Source of the DNA: CAYMRB01 sp964392615
Lineage (GTDB): Bacteria > Planctomycetota > UBA8108
Direction: 5' to 3'
DNA: 29,672 nt
Assembly: GCA_964392615.1 (NCBI GenBank)
Contig: CAYMRB010000067.1
Coordinates: 1-29,672, forward strand
Each line of letters starts with the position of its first letter. Within the stretch, counting starts at the first letter, position 1. Below are positions 8,743 to 15,666 of this stretch, in pieces. A program made the translations under genes and the position numbers. The notes beneath the pieces were generated by a model. It did not search any database. It was not told the origin of the DNA and saw nothing but the letters and a program-made list of their open reading frames with translations.

Positions 8743-9889
8743 TTATGCCGATTGGGGCGCGTCGCAGCCCGGGTGGGATTCGCACTCGCCGATGACGATC
8801 ACGCCGCGCGCGACCTCGCCCGCGAGCATGGCGTCGTACGCCTCGTTGATCTCGTCGAGTCGAAAGCGTCGCGACACGAGCTTGTCGAGATCGAGCAGCC
8901 CGCGGCGATAGAGATCGGCGTAGCGCGGGAAGTCGCGCGCCGCGAAGGCGCTACCGTAGTACGAGCCGAGGACGGTCTTCTCCTCGCGGGTGATCAGCGC
9001 GCCGGGGAGGTTCGTGTGGCTGCCCATCGGCGATAGCCCGACGAGGACGATCGTGCCGCCGGGACGGGCCGCGAGGAGGCACTCCTCCTGAACAGCCGGT
9101 ACGCCGACGGCCTCGAACACGTAGTCGGCGCCACGGCCCTCGGTCAGCGCGCGGATCTCGTCGACGGTACCTTCCGTCGCGAGGACACCGTGATTCGCGC
9201 CGAATGACTGCGCGACGCGGAGCTTCTCGGGCGTTCGGTCGACGACGATGATCGGCGCCGCGCCAGCGAGCTTCGCTGCGAGGACCGAGCTCAGGCCTAC
9301 GCCTCCCGCGCCGTAGACGACGACGCTTTCCCCGGGGCGGACGCGAGTCGTCGTCAGGACCGCGCCGACACCGGTCGCCACCGCGCAACCGATCAGCGCG
9401 GCGATCTCCGGCGGCGTCGCGGGGTCGAGCGGTACGCAGCAGACTGCGGGGACCACCGCGAACTCGGCGAAGCACGCGAGGCTCGAGTAGTGATAGACCG
9501 GCTCGCCGTCGCACGTCAGTCGCGTCGTGCCGTCGAGCATCGTGCCGGCCCAGACCGGCTCGATGTAGCGCGAGCACAGGCTCGGACGATCGGCGCGACA
9601 GTAGAAGCAGGCGCCGCAGCTCGGCGCCCAATTGAGCGCGACGAGATCGCCGACGGACACGTCGTCGACATCGTCTCCGATCTCGACGACGCGGCCGGCG
9701 CCTTCGTGGCCGACGACGACCGGCAGCGGGTGCTTCGTGTCGCCCGTCCGGATGTGCCAATCGCTATGGCACACACCGGCAGCGGCGATCTTCACCAGCA
9801 CCTCGCCACGGCGCGGTGGGGCCAGATCGAGCGTCTCGGATACGGAACGGCGTTCCGGTCTCTCTGAGGACGGCCGCGCGGACTTCCAT
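8743..9889 (-). CDS. Zinc-dependent alcohol dehydrogenase (MDR family), apparent one-base frameshift near 9838
   Basis: Most of the protein is read from GTG 9801 and lacks the usual N-terminus. That N-terminus exists upstream in a second frame: ATG 9889 gives MEVRAAVLRETGTPFRI. Removing one C from the CC pair complementing 9838-9839 joins it exactly to ETLDLAPPRRGEVLVKIAAAG, restoring a typical 381-residue zinc alcohol dehydrogenase. Family features are GVCHSD (catalytic-zinc Cys, about residue 40 of the joined protein), GHEGAGRVVEIG (zinc His), the structural zinc group CGACFYC...C, and the dinucleotide fold YGAGGVGLSSVLAAK followed by VVDRTPEKL. This resembles the NDMA/mycothiol-type and related NAD-dependent branch; the substrate cannot be told. 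It sits 38 bp downstream of the zinc-ribbon membrane protein gene. The break may be a sequencing or assembly error or a real inactivating mutation; the intact downstream frame argues for an error or a recent event. Confidence 0.88.
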
Positions 9890-9927
9890 CGGCGCTCTGT
9901 CCGTTCCGATCGACGTGCGCTAGCGTC

Positions 9928-11010
9928 CTAGAAGTACGCTTCCCAGCGGTTGTTCTCGGATCGCCACAGCAAGACGAGGAAGATGATCGTCAGCAGACCG
10001 CCGCCGCCGAGCAGCGCCATCGTCCACGTCGACAGATCGTCTCCCTGCATGTCCGGGAACGACGCGGCGCCGTAGGGCGTCCGCAGGTACACGACCGCGA
10101 AGAGCGCGACGACCATCAGCACGCCGACCAGCGTCGTGATGAGGATCGAGCTCCGCTCGCCGGACTTGTGCATGCCGACCGTGTTCAGGAAGCTCTCGTC
10201 GGGCTTCTTGCCGACGTGGAAGCACTCGGGGCACGTGACCTGCTCTTGCGAGTAGCTCACCGGCAGCGAGATCGTCGTGTAGCATTCGCTGCAGACGAAG
10301 TGCAGCACCTTGCCCGAAGAGACCGGCTTGGGGGCCTTGACCTTGCGCGACTTGTCCGGCTTGGCGCGGCTCTTCTTGGCTCCGACCCGGCCGCGGGAAC
10401 CCTTCTTGCCGCGCGGCGCGAAGCTCTTCTTGCCGCCCTTCTTCGCGGGCTTCTCGGCAGGGGCCTCTACCTCGGCCACTTCCTCGGCCGGCGGCTCGTC
10501 CTCGATGAGGTCGTCCGCGTCGAGAACGTCGTCGCCGATGTCCTCGGCGGGCGCGTCGTCGAGACCGTCGAGAAGGTCCGTGATATCGTCGTCCGCTGCT
10601 GCGCCGTCCGCGGGCGTGCCGACGTCGAGGATGTCGGTCGCGTCGTCCGACTCCTCGGCGGCCTCGCCACCGACGTCGACGATCTCCGTGAGCTCATCCG
10701 CGCTCAGGAGGTCGTCCTCGAGAATCGCGTCGATCTCATCGGCGGCGGTGTCTTCCATCGGCTCGTCAGCTGCGGGAGCCGGGGCGTCCAGGTCGACGAT
10801 CGCGTCGTCGTCGATCCCGAACGGATCGGCCAAGATATCGTCGTCCTTCTCCGAGGACGCGTCGTCGGAGAGGATCTCGGTCGTTTCTTTCTTGTCTTTC
10901 GCGTCGTCCGCGTCACCCACTTCCTCGAGGAGTGCATCGAGGTCGATCTCTTCCAAGTCGATTTCCTCGAGTGGATCGTCTTTGGCGGAATCGTCCGGTT
11001 CTTTGACCAT
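9928..11010 (-). CDS. Acidic, zinc-ribbon, two-helix membrane protein of unknown function
   Basis: A 360-residue protein from ATG 11010, chosen because GAGGACAAT gives a ribosome-binding site at normal spacing; the frame extends to 11280 but the extra part looks non-coding. Residues 1-185 are extremely rich in Asp/Glu (repeats such as LEEIDLEEIDLDALLEE). Residues 190-235 are strongly basic (Lys/Arg/Gly). A zinc ribbon follows with C240-x2-C243 and C260-x2-C263, then two predicted membrane helices at about 283-303 and 327-349 and a short polar C-terminus. The N-terminal two-thirds are probably cytoplasmic and disordered. I do not recognise the family. The order of acid block, basic block, zinc ribbon and membrane helices suggests a membrane-tethered binding platform, but that is inference. 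It probably forms a transcription unit with the alcohol dehydrogenase 38 bp downstream. Confidence 0.8.
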   Translation of the reverse strand: MVKEPDDSAKDDPLEEIDLEEIDLDALLEEVGDADDAKDKKETTEILSDDASSEKDDDILADPFGIDDDAIVDLDAPAPAADEPMEDTAADEIDAILEDDLLSADELTEIVDVGGEAAEESDDATDILDVGTPADGAAADDDITDLLDGLDDAPAEDIGDDVLDADDLIEDEPPAEEVAEVEAPAEKPAKKGGKKSFAPRGKKGSRGRVGAKKSRAKPDKSRKVKAPKPVSSGKVLHFVCSECYTTISLPVSYSQEQVTCPECFHVGKKPDESFLNTVGMHKSGERSSILITTLVGVLMVVALFAVVYLRTPYGAASFPDMQGDDLSTWTMALLGGGGLLTIIFLVLLWRSENNRWEAYF

Positions 11011-11081
11011 ATTGTCCTCGCGGAGTACCTCGCGGGCTCTGCGGAGATGAGAGCACCAAAACCCTGGCGGTAAGAGCTTAC

Positions 11082-11087
11082 AGTTTA
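11082..11087 (-). promoter_or_regulatory. Candidate extended -10 element for the zinc-ribbon gene
   Basis: The minus strand reads TGCTAAACT here, an extended -10 (TGnTAnnnT), inside the most A/T-rich stretch of the area and about 70 bp before the ATG at 11010. A TTGCCC lies upstream but 20 bases away, too far for a good -35, so the extended -10 would have to carry the promoter. Confidence 0.35.
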
Positions 11088-11238
11088 GCACAACCATCCG
11101 GGAATCCGGGCAAAAAACGGCCTGCGCGCGGCTTTTGTATCTCCCGTGTTTGCAAGGGTTTGAGGTGATGTTTGGGAGGGAATGCGCCATCTCGCGAGGG
11201 GCCGAGCAGAGTGTCATTCGTGCGTCGATCAGGGTCTT

Positions 11239-11246
11239 GGTAGAAT
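11239..11246 (+). promoter_or_regulatory. Candidate extended -10 element (GGTAGAAT)
   Basis: TTGGTAGAAT contains TGnTAGAAT, an extended -10-like element, 35 bp before the ATG at 11281. The same GTAGAAT core recurs upstream of the TerB-like gene (15157-15163) and of the amidohydrolase (minus strand, 22772-22766). No clear -35 is seen. Confidence 0.35.
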
Positions 11247-11280
11247 CGCCGCGCGTCGCGTTCACCGTGGGACAAGTCAC

Positions 11281-11589
11281 ATGATTCGTGCGAACAACCC
11301 GTGCGGGCTGCTCTTGTTGTTGATTTCCGTCAACACGGCCCTCGGCGACGGGGCCGCCGACGGCTCCGCGACTCGGTCCGGGCCGCCTACGGCGTCCTCG
11401 CCGCGATCCGGCCGCCGACGGCGGCTCTGCTGCCGACCCGACCGCTCGTCGTCGATCTCCTCGGCGATCAGCGTTGAGTCGAGAGCTGGTCTTCGCCGGC
11501 CGCGCGCAAGTCGGCGCGGCGGGTGTGCGACGTCAATTGCGCGAAGCGCTGCGGAGAGTACGTGGCGCGACACGGTGAAAACATACTGA
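11281..11589 (+). CDS. Doubtful small secreted ORF, possibly frame-disrupted
   Basis: ATG 11281 opens 102 codons starting MIRANNPCGLLLLLISVNT, which looks like a signal peptide. After about residue 30 the frame becomes Arg/Ser-rich and unconvincing. The frame beginning around 11360-11370 and ending at the TGA at 11475-11477 gives a better-looking sequence (SVRAAYGVLAAIRPPTAALL) with strong G/C at third positions. A one-base shift near 11355-11380 would make a secreted protein of about 65 residues. The rest of 11011-11605 contains only the two promoter-like elements and no other convincing gene. Function unknown; it may be a remnant. Confidence 0.25.
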   Translation: MIRANNPCGLLLLLISVNTALGDGAADGSATRSGPPTASSPRSGRRRRLCCRPDRSSSISSAISVESRAGLRRPRASRRGGCATSIARSAAESTWRDTVKTY

Positions 11590-11605
11590 CGAGTCGAGAG
11601 CGACG

Positions 11606-12280
11606 ATGAACCCGCCCCACACTATCCCGCTGGCGAACTACCGCGAGTACCCGGCCGACGAGATGCGTCGCCGCGCGGAGTCGTTCTACCACCACCTCGA
11701 CCGTCGCCGCAGCGTGCGCGACTTCTCGGATCGACCGGTGCCGCGCGACGTCATCGAGAACTGCCTGCGCGCCGCGGGCACCGCGCCGAGCGGCGCGAAT
11801 CTGCAGCCGTGGCATTTCGTCGTCGTCGAAGATGCCGCGACCAGGCGAAGCATCCGTGAGGCCGCGGAGCGCGAAGAGCGGGAGTTCTACTCGCGTCGCG
11901 CATCGGAGGAGTGGCTCGCGGACCTCGAGCCGTTCGGGACGAATGCCGACAAGCCGTTTCTCGATCGCGCGCCGTGTCTGATCGCGGTATTCGAACAGCG
12001 CTACTCGACGACGGCCGAGGGCACGCGGCGCAAGCACTACTACTCGCCCGAGTCGGTCGGCCTCGCGACGGGGCTGCTGATTGCCGCGATTCACGATGCC
12101 GGGCTCGCATCGCTGACGCACACGCCGAGCCCGATGGGGTTTCTGCGGGAGATCCTCGGACGCCCGGAGAACGAGCGGCCGTTCCTGCTGCTCGTCGTCG
12201 GCTACCCGGAGGTCGACGCTCGCGTGCCGGATATCGCGCGCAAGCGGCTCGACGAGTACACGACCTTCGTCGGCGGTTGA
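11606..12280 (+). CDS. Nitroreductase-superfamily flavoprotein, iodotyrosine deiodinase-like
   Basis: A 224-residue protein. RRRSVRDFSDRPVP (33-46) is the FMN-phosphate-binding entry of the nitroreductase fold, and AGTAPSGANLQPW (57-69) the second FMN region. The segment from 90 to 120 aligns with the active-site lid of human iodotyrosine deiodinase: E91, Y95 and K116 match its substrate-binding triad E157, Y161 and K182, with W103 and the following DL also aligned. In known enzymes these residues clamp the zwitterion of a halotyrosine, and FMN drives reductive dehalogenation. The assignment to that subfamily follows from the triad; the true substrate in this organism is not known. The start ATG has a weak GAGAG upstream. 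Methylmalonate-semialdehyde dehydrogenase lies 87 bp downstream on the same strand, so co-transcription is possible, although no shared pathway is evident. Confidence 0.88.
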   Translation: MNPPHTIPLANYREYPADEMRRRAESFYHHLDRRRSVRDFSDRPVPRDVIENCLRAAGTAPSGANLQPWHFVVVEDAATRRSIREAAEREEREFYSRRASEEWLADLEPFGTNADKPFLDRAPCLIAVFEQRYSTTAEGTRRKHYYSPESVGLATGLLIAAIHDAGLASLTHTPSPMGFLREILGRPENERPFLLLVVGYPEVDARVPDIARKRLDEYTTFVGG

Positions 12281-12367
12281 CTTTCCGCCAGCGGCTCGCG
12301 ATCTTGTCCGCTTGACGCCTCGAGTCGTCAGTCTTGTCTGCCTGCGGGCGCGGAGCAAAGGTCGAAC

Positions 12368-13843
12368 GTGGACACTCTGAAGAACTGGGTTGGCGGCGAG
12401 TGGGTCGAACCGGCGATGGACGGCACGTTGGACGTCGAGAACCCGTCGACCGGCGAGACGATCTGCACCGTGCCGCTCTCTACGGCTGCTGACGCGAACC
12501 GAGCCATCGAGACCGCGGCCGCCGCATTCGACGGTTGGCGCTCGACGCCGGTCTCGCGCCGCGTGCAGCCGCTTTTCCAGCTCGCGGCGCTGTTGCGTGA
12601 GCACGAGGAGGATCTCGCCCGCACGATCTGCCGCGAGAACGGCAAGTCGCTTCCCGACGCGCGCGCCGAGCTGAAGCGCACGGTCGAGAACTGCGAGGTC
12701 GCGTGTGGCATGCCGGTGCTGCAGCAGGGCGACAAGCTCATCGGCGCGGCGCCCGGCTTCGACGGCGAGGTGCTCCGCCTGCCTCTCGGCGTATTCACGA
12801 TGATCGCGCCGTTCAACTTCCCGGGCATGGTGCCGTTCTGGTTCCTGCCGTACGCGCTCGCGACGGGCAATACGTTCGTCGTCAAGCCGTCCGAGCAGGC
12901 GCCGCAGACGATGCAGCAGATCACCGAGCTCATCGCGCGCACCGATCTGCCGCCGGGCGTCTACAACCTCGTCAACGGCGACAAGACCGTCGGGCAGGCG
13001 TTCATGGAGCACCCGCTCGTCAAAGGTGTGTCTCAGGTCGGCTCGACGCGCACGTGCGAGATCATCGCCGCGACGTGCGCGAAAAACCACAAGCGCTTCC
13101 AGGCGATGGGCGGCGCGAAGAACCACCTCGTCGTCATGCCGGACGCGAACGTCGACGAGGTCGTGCGCAACATGATCACGTCGTGCTACGGCTGCGCGGG
13201 CCAGCGCTGCATGGCGGCGTCGGCGATCGTCGCGGTGGGCGATGACGTCTATCGCGCCGTCTGCGAGCGATTCATCGCGGCGTCGAAGAAGGTCATCGTC
13301 GCCGACCCGCTCGACCCGGCCGTCGCGGACGAGTCGATGGTGATGGGGCCGGTCATCTCGGCCCGTTCGAAGGAGTTCGTTCTCGGCATGATCGAGACCG
13401 GCGTGCGCGAAGGGGCGACGCTGGCCCTCGACGGCCGTGGCGTCGAGGTGCCGGGTTGCGAGCGGGGCCACTTCGTCGGGCCGACGGTGTTCACGGACGT
13501 CGCTCCGGGCATGGAGATCCACACGACCGAGATCTTCAGCCCCGTGCAGGTCATCCTGAAGGCCGGCAGTCTCGACGAGGCCGTCGGCATGATCAACGGC
13601 CATCCGTACGGCAACGGGGCCTCGATCTACACGCAGGACGGCTGGGCGGCGCGGCACTTCAAGCTCGAGGTCGAGTGCGGCATGATCGGCGTCAATGTCG
13701 GCATCCCCGCACCGGTCGCGTGCTTGCCCTTCGGCGGCATGAAGGGGTCTCTCTTCTCGGACATCAAGGCCCAGGGCAAGGCCGTCGTCGATTTCTTCAC
13801 CGAGCAGAAGGTCATTACCGAGCGCTACTGGCCGCAGGCCTGA
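12368..13843 (+). CDS. mmsA: Methylmalonate-semialdehyde dehydrogenase (CoA-acylating)
   Basis: A 491-residue aldehyde dehydrogenase starting at GTG 12368, with AAGG seven bases upstream. It oxidises methylmalonate semialdehyde or malonate semialdehyde with CoA and NAD+ to propionyl-CoA or acetyl-CoA in valine, thymine and inositol breakdown. Family signatures are IAPFNFPGMVPFWFLPYALA (about 147-166), KPSEQAPQT (about 173-181), the NAD-loop GSTRTCEIIA, and AMGGAKNHLVVMPDAN, where this subfamily has Asn in place of the usual general-base Glu of other ALDHs. The catalytic Cys is C281 within GQRCMAASAI. The C-terminus (ACLPFGGMKGSLFSD...) is complete. The Gly-Gln-Arg-Cys-Met-Ala motif and the length distinguish this from ordinary ALDHs. 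Nearby genes do not form a recognisable valine or inositol operon. Confidence 0.95.
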   Translation: MDTLKNWVGGEWVEPAMDGTLDVENPSTGETICTVPLSTAADANRAIETAAAAFDGWRSTPVSRRVQPLFQLAALLREHEEDLARTICRENGKSLPDARAELKRTVENCEVACGMPVLQQGDKLIGAAPGFDGEVLRLPLGVFTMIAPFNFPGMVPFWFLPYALATGNTFVVKPSEQAPQTMQQITELIARTDLPPGVYNLVNGDKTVGQAFMEHPLVKGVSQVGSTRTCEIIAATCAKNHKRFQAMGGAKNHLVVMPDANVDEVVRNMITSCYGCAGQRCMAASAIVAVGDDVYRAVCERFIAASKKVIVADPLDPAVADESMVMGPVISARSKEFVLGMIETGVREGATLALDGRGVEVPGCERGHFVGPTVFTDVAPGMEIHTTEIFSPVQVILKAGSLDEAVGMINGHPYGNGASIYTQDGWAARHFKLEVECGMIGVNVGIPAPVACLPFGGMKGSLFSDIKAQGKAVVDFFTEQKVITERYWPQA

Positions 13844-13885
13844 CGCACCCTTCGCCCCCCGGCTGCAGACGCCGGAGTCCCCCGG

Positions 13886-13901
13886 TCGATACAGGTATCG
13901 A
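13886..13901. promoter_or_regulatory. Inverted repeat upstream of the lipoprotein array
   Basis: TCGATACAGGTATCGA is a perfect inverted repeat with 7-bp arms and a 2-bp centre, 63 bp before the first lipoprotein ATG. The short centre favours a protein-binding operator over an RNA hairpin. A weaker CCGGC/GCCGG hairpin lies just upstream at 13859-13875, after the dehydrogenase stop. Confidence 0.4.
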
Positions 13902-13928
13902 GTGGGGTGAATTCCCGTGTGTGTGTCG

Positions 13929-13947
13929 GTTCCGACTTCTTCGGAAC
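13929..13947 (+). promoter_or_regulatory. Leader hairpin next to the ribosome-binding site of the lipoprotein array
   Basis: GTTCCGA and TCGGAAC are perfect 7-bp arms around a CTTCT loop. The hairpin ends 3 bases before AGAGGAG (13951-13957), the ribosome-binding site of the first lipoprotein gene, so it could influence translation initiation or RNA stability. No T-tract follows. Confidence 0.4.
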
Positions 13948-13964
13948 GTCAGAGGAGAAACGCG

Positions 13965-14366
13965 ATGCGTGCGAGGAGTCTGATCGCGACGTGTCTTGTC
14001 GTCGTGTCCGTCGTCGCCGGGTGTTCCGGAGTGACGGTCAGCAGGACGCAGTTGTCCACCGAGCTGTATCCGCCGCGGCCAGCGGACCACCCGATCGTGA
14101 TCGTTCGCGGTGAGCCGCAGCGGTCGTACATAGCGCTCGGCCAGCTGTCGAGTCGCCAGATAGCCGGAGGGTTCGCCGAGTTTCGCGAGCTTGCCGACGG
14201 CAACGGTTGCGTCGAGAAGATGCGCGCAGAAGCCCGAGCGATGGGAGGCGACGCGATCGTGCGGTTCGAGATGTTCACCGCTCCCGAGGGAACCGTGAAC
14301 CACGGCTCCGTCACCGCTCAGGGATACGTCGTTCGCTGGATCGAGACGGAAGGAGGTGCGCCGTGA
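13965..14366 (+). CDS. Small lipoprotein, paralogue 1 of 3
   Basis: A 133-residue protein. The start at 13965 is favoured by AGAGGAG just upstream and by the resulting lipoprotein signal peptide ending VVAGC (C20). The mature protein begins with a YPPRPADHPIVIV stretch. It ends with a conserved module: Cys, x2, K/E-M, then ARAMGGDAIVRFEMF and GSVTAQGYVVRW. The same module occurs in the next two genes. The alpha-beta pattern of A-R-x-x-G-G-D-A-I resembles YbjQ/RcsF-type and DUF4156 small lipoprotein folds, which is a resemblance rather than an assignment. The last four bases overlap the GTG of the next gene (GTGA), so the array is translationally coupled. Function unknown; an outer-membrane or periplasmic sensor or structural role is inference. 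Confidence 0.82.
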   Translation: MRARSLIATCLVVVSVVAGCSGVTVSRTQLSTELYPPRPADHPIVIVRGEPQRSYIALGQLSSRQIAGGFAEFRELADGNGCVEKMRAEARAMGGDAIVRFEMFTAPEGTVNHGSVTAQGYVVRWIETEGGAP

Positions 14367-14728
14367 TCGCGAGAGTCGTCGCCGTCGCGTGTCTCGTCGC
14401 GCCGCTGGCCGGATGTGCCGCTGCGGAGGCGAAGGTGGCCTACCTCGCCAATCAACGCTATGCGGCGTGCGGGCCGTCCCATGCGATCGACATCGACCGC
14501 TATGCGTCCTCCAGGCCGCATGTCCTGATCGGCAAGATCGTCGGGCGTCAGCCTGCGGATCCGTGGACGGGCAAGGCGGACGGCAGGGAGTGCATAGGCG
14601 AGATGAAGAACGTCGCGCGTCAGGTAGGCGGCGACGCGATTCTCGAGTTGCAGATCACGCGCGCCGGCTGGGGGCAGGCCAACGCCGGCAGCGTGACGGC
14701 GCAGGGGTACATCGTACGGTGGGATTAG
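14363..14728 (+). CDS. Small lipoprotein, paralogue 2 of 3
   Basis: A 121-residue protein starting at GTG 14363, overlapping the previous stop by four bases, with a strong GGAGG 6 bases upstream. The signal peptide ends APLAGC (C18). The C-terminal module is ECIGEMKNVARQVGGDAILE followed by GSVTAQGYIVRWD, closely matching paralogue 1 (GSVTAQGYVVRW). The N-terminal mature part differs (AYLANQRYAACGP...), so the copies have diverged in the region before the conserved Cys. It carries extra Cys residues compared with paralogue 1. The third copy starts 14 bp downstream. Function unknown. Confidence 0.82.
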   Translation: MIARVVAVACLVAPLAGCAAAEAKVAYLANQRYAACGPSHAIDIDRYASSRPHVLIGKIVGRQPADPWTGKADGRECIGEMKNVARQVGGDAILELQITRAGWGQANAGSVTAQGYIVRWD

Positions 14729-14742
14729 AGGAGCGGGGAGTC

Positions 14743-15108
14743 ATGTCGAAACGCGATACGACGAGGCTCGGCGCGATCGTGGCGAGTGCCGTTCTCATTC
14801 TGTCGATGCTCGCGGGGTGCGGCGCGCAGACGAGTTGGCTGTACGTGACGGATCGGGAGTTTCCCCCGCGTCCGTCGAGCCACCAGGTCGACGTCATCGA
14901 GGGAATGACGGATCGTCCGTGCCACGAAATCGGCTTCGTGTTCGGTTTCGAAGAGAACCTGATCGCCACGCCGTCGCGCGAGGAATGCCTCGCGGAGATG
15001 AAGGTCAGCGCGCGGCAATTGGGCGGCGACGCGATCGTCGAGTTCACGATGAAGCAGGCGCCGTCTGGCAGCTACTACGGCGAGGGCGTCGTCGTGCGCT
15101 GGAAGTAG
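14743..15108 (+). CDS. Small lipoprotein, paralogue 3 of 3
   Basis: A 121-residue protein from ATG 14743 with GGGGAG just upstream. The basic N-region and hydrophobic stretch end in SMLAGC (C26). FPPRPSSHQVDVIEG parallels YPPRPADHPIVIVRG of paralogue 1, so copies 1 and 3 share both ends while copy 2 shares only the C-terminal part. The C-terminal module is ECLAEMKVSARQLGGDAIVE and ends GVVVRWK, without the SVTAQ segment found in copies 1 and 2. After the stop there is a 130-bp gap with a short CGCGA-GTT-TCGCG hairpin (15115-15127) and then the TerB-like gene. Function unknown. Confidence 0.82.
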   Translation: MSKRDTTRLGAIVASAVLILSMLAGCGAQTSWLYVTDREFPPRPSSHQVDVIEGMTDRPCHEIGFVFGFEENLIATPSREECLAEMKVSARQLGGDAIVEFTMKQAPSGSYYGEGVVVRWK

Positions 15109-15157
15109 GCGGTCCGCGAGTTTCGCGCTGCCGTGGACGCGCGCCATCGTCCGCGGG

Positions 15158-15163
15158 TAGAAT
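15158..15163 (+). promoter_or_regulatory. Candidate -10 element (TAGAAT) for the TerB-like gene
   Basis: GGGTAGAAT stands out in GC-rich DNA 76 bp before the TerB-like ATG and repeats the GTAGAAT core seen at 11240 and 22766. No convincing -35 is present. A transcript starting about 7 bases downstream would begin just before the hairpin at 15175-15197. Confidence 0.35.
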
Positions 15164-15174
15164 GCCTCTCTTCT

Positions 15175-15197
15175 GCAGCCCTTGTTCCAGGGGCTGC
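15175..15197 (+). other. Leader hairpin upstream of the TerB-like gene
   Basis: GCAGCCC and GGGCTGC form a perfect 7-bp stem with a 9-base loop (TTGTTCCAG). It lies between the candidate -10 at 15158 and the ATG at 15239, so it would be at the very 5' end of the transcript, a position typical of stability or attenuation elements. No T-tract follows it. Confidence 0.35.
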
Positions 15198-15238
15198 TCC
15201 GTTCGCGATCGAAATCGAGAGAGGCATCAGTACGCAGC

Positions 15239-15655
15239 ATGGACGCTCGTGACGCAGTCCTGCAGGTGATGGCGAAGATGGCGCTCTCCGACGGCGAGCT
15301 CGCCGTCGAGGAGCGCGAGTTCCTCGAGGAGGTCGCGGGCGAAGCCGCCGCGGTGGACCGTGCGATCGAGGCGGCGGGGTCGCGATCGCTCGAAGAGCTC
15401 GTGTCCACGGTCCCGACGTACGAGGACCGATTCTTCATCGCGCTGCGGGCGTACTCGATGGCGCACGTCGATCAGCGCTTCGATGTCGAAGAGGAGCGGC
15501 TGTTCCGGCGGCTCGCGGACATTCTCGGGATTCCGCCGGAGGACCGGAGGTTGATCCATCGCGCCGAGCTCGCCGTGCGCGCCGGCGCGAGCGAGCCTCC
15601 CGATCCGCGCATCGAGGAGCTCTTCCGCCGCTCGTCGTTCGCGGCCAGCTGTTAG
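15239..15655 (+). CDS. TerB-like (tellurite-resistance B family) acidic helical protein
   Basis: A 138-residue all-helical protein from ATG 15239. It contains two copies of the TerB-type acidic turn: MALSDGELAVEEREFLEEVA (about 14-33) and DQRFDVEEERLFRRLADILG (about 78-97), each with an Asp/Glu cluster followed by an amphipathic helix. This duplicated arrangement is typical of the TerB/DjlA-type metal-binding helical fold; the acidic clusters are candidate divalent-metal sites. No ter operon genes (terC, terD) are present, so tellurite resistance should not be assumed. The glycosyltransferase gene starts 11 bp after its stop, indicating one transcription unit. The AGAGAGG upstream is rather far (about 14 bases) for a ribosome-binding site. 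Cytoplasmic, with no signal peptide. Confidence 0.75.
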   Translation: MDARDAVLQVMAKMALSDGELAVEEREFLEEVAGEAAAVDRAIEAAGSRSLEELVSTVPTYEDRFFIALRAYSMAHVDQRFDVEEERLFRRLADILGIPPEDRRLIHRAELAVRAGASEPPDPRIEELFRRSSFAASC

Positions 15656-15666
15656 CGCAGCTGCCC

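Noticed and set aside
11011..11280. N-terminal extension of the zinc-ribbon gene up to 11280
   Set aside because: The added residues look random and include A/T-rich promoter-like DNA; ATG 11010 has a good ribosome-binding site.
11468..13657. A 729-codon open frame on the minus strand
   Set aside because: Antisense shadow of the deiodinase-like and mmsA genes. High G/C at third positions leaves antisense frames open by default.
15239..15655. Tellurite resistance function for the TerB-like gene
   Set aside because: The fold is suggested by two acidic turns, but no terC, terD or terZ neighbours are present, and TerB domains occur in many unrelated contexts.
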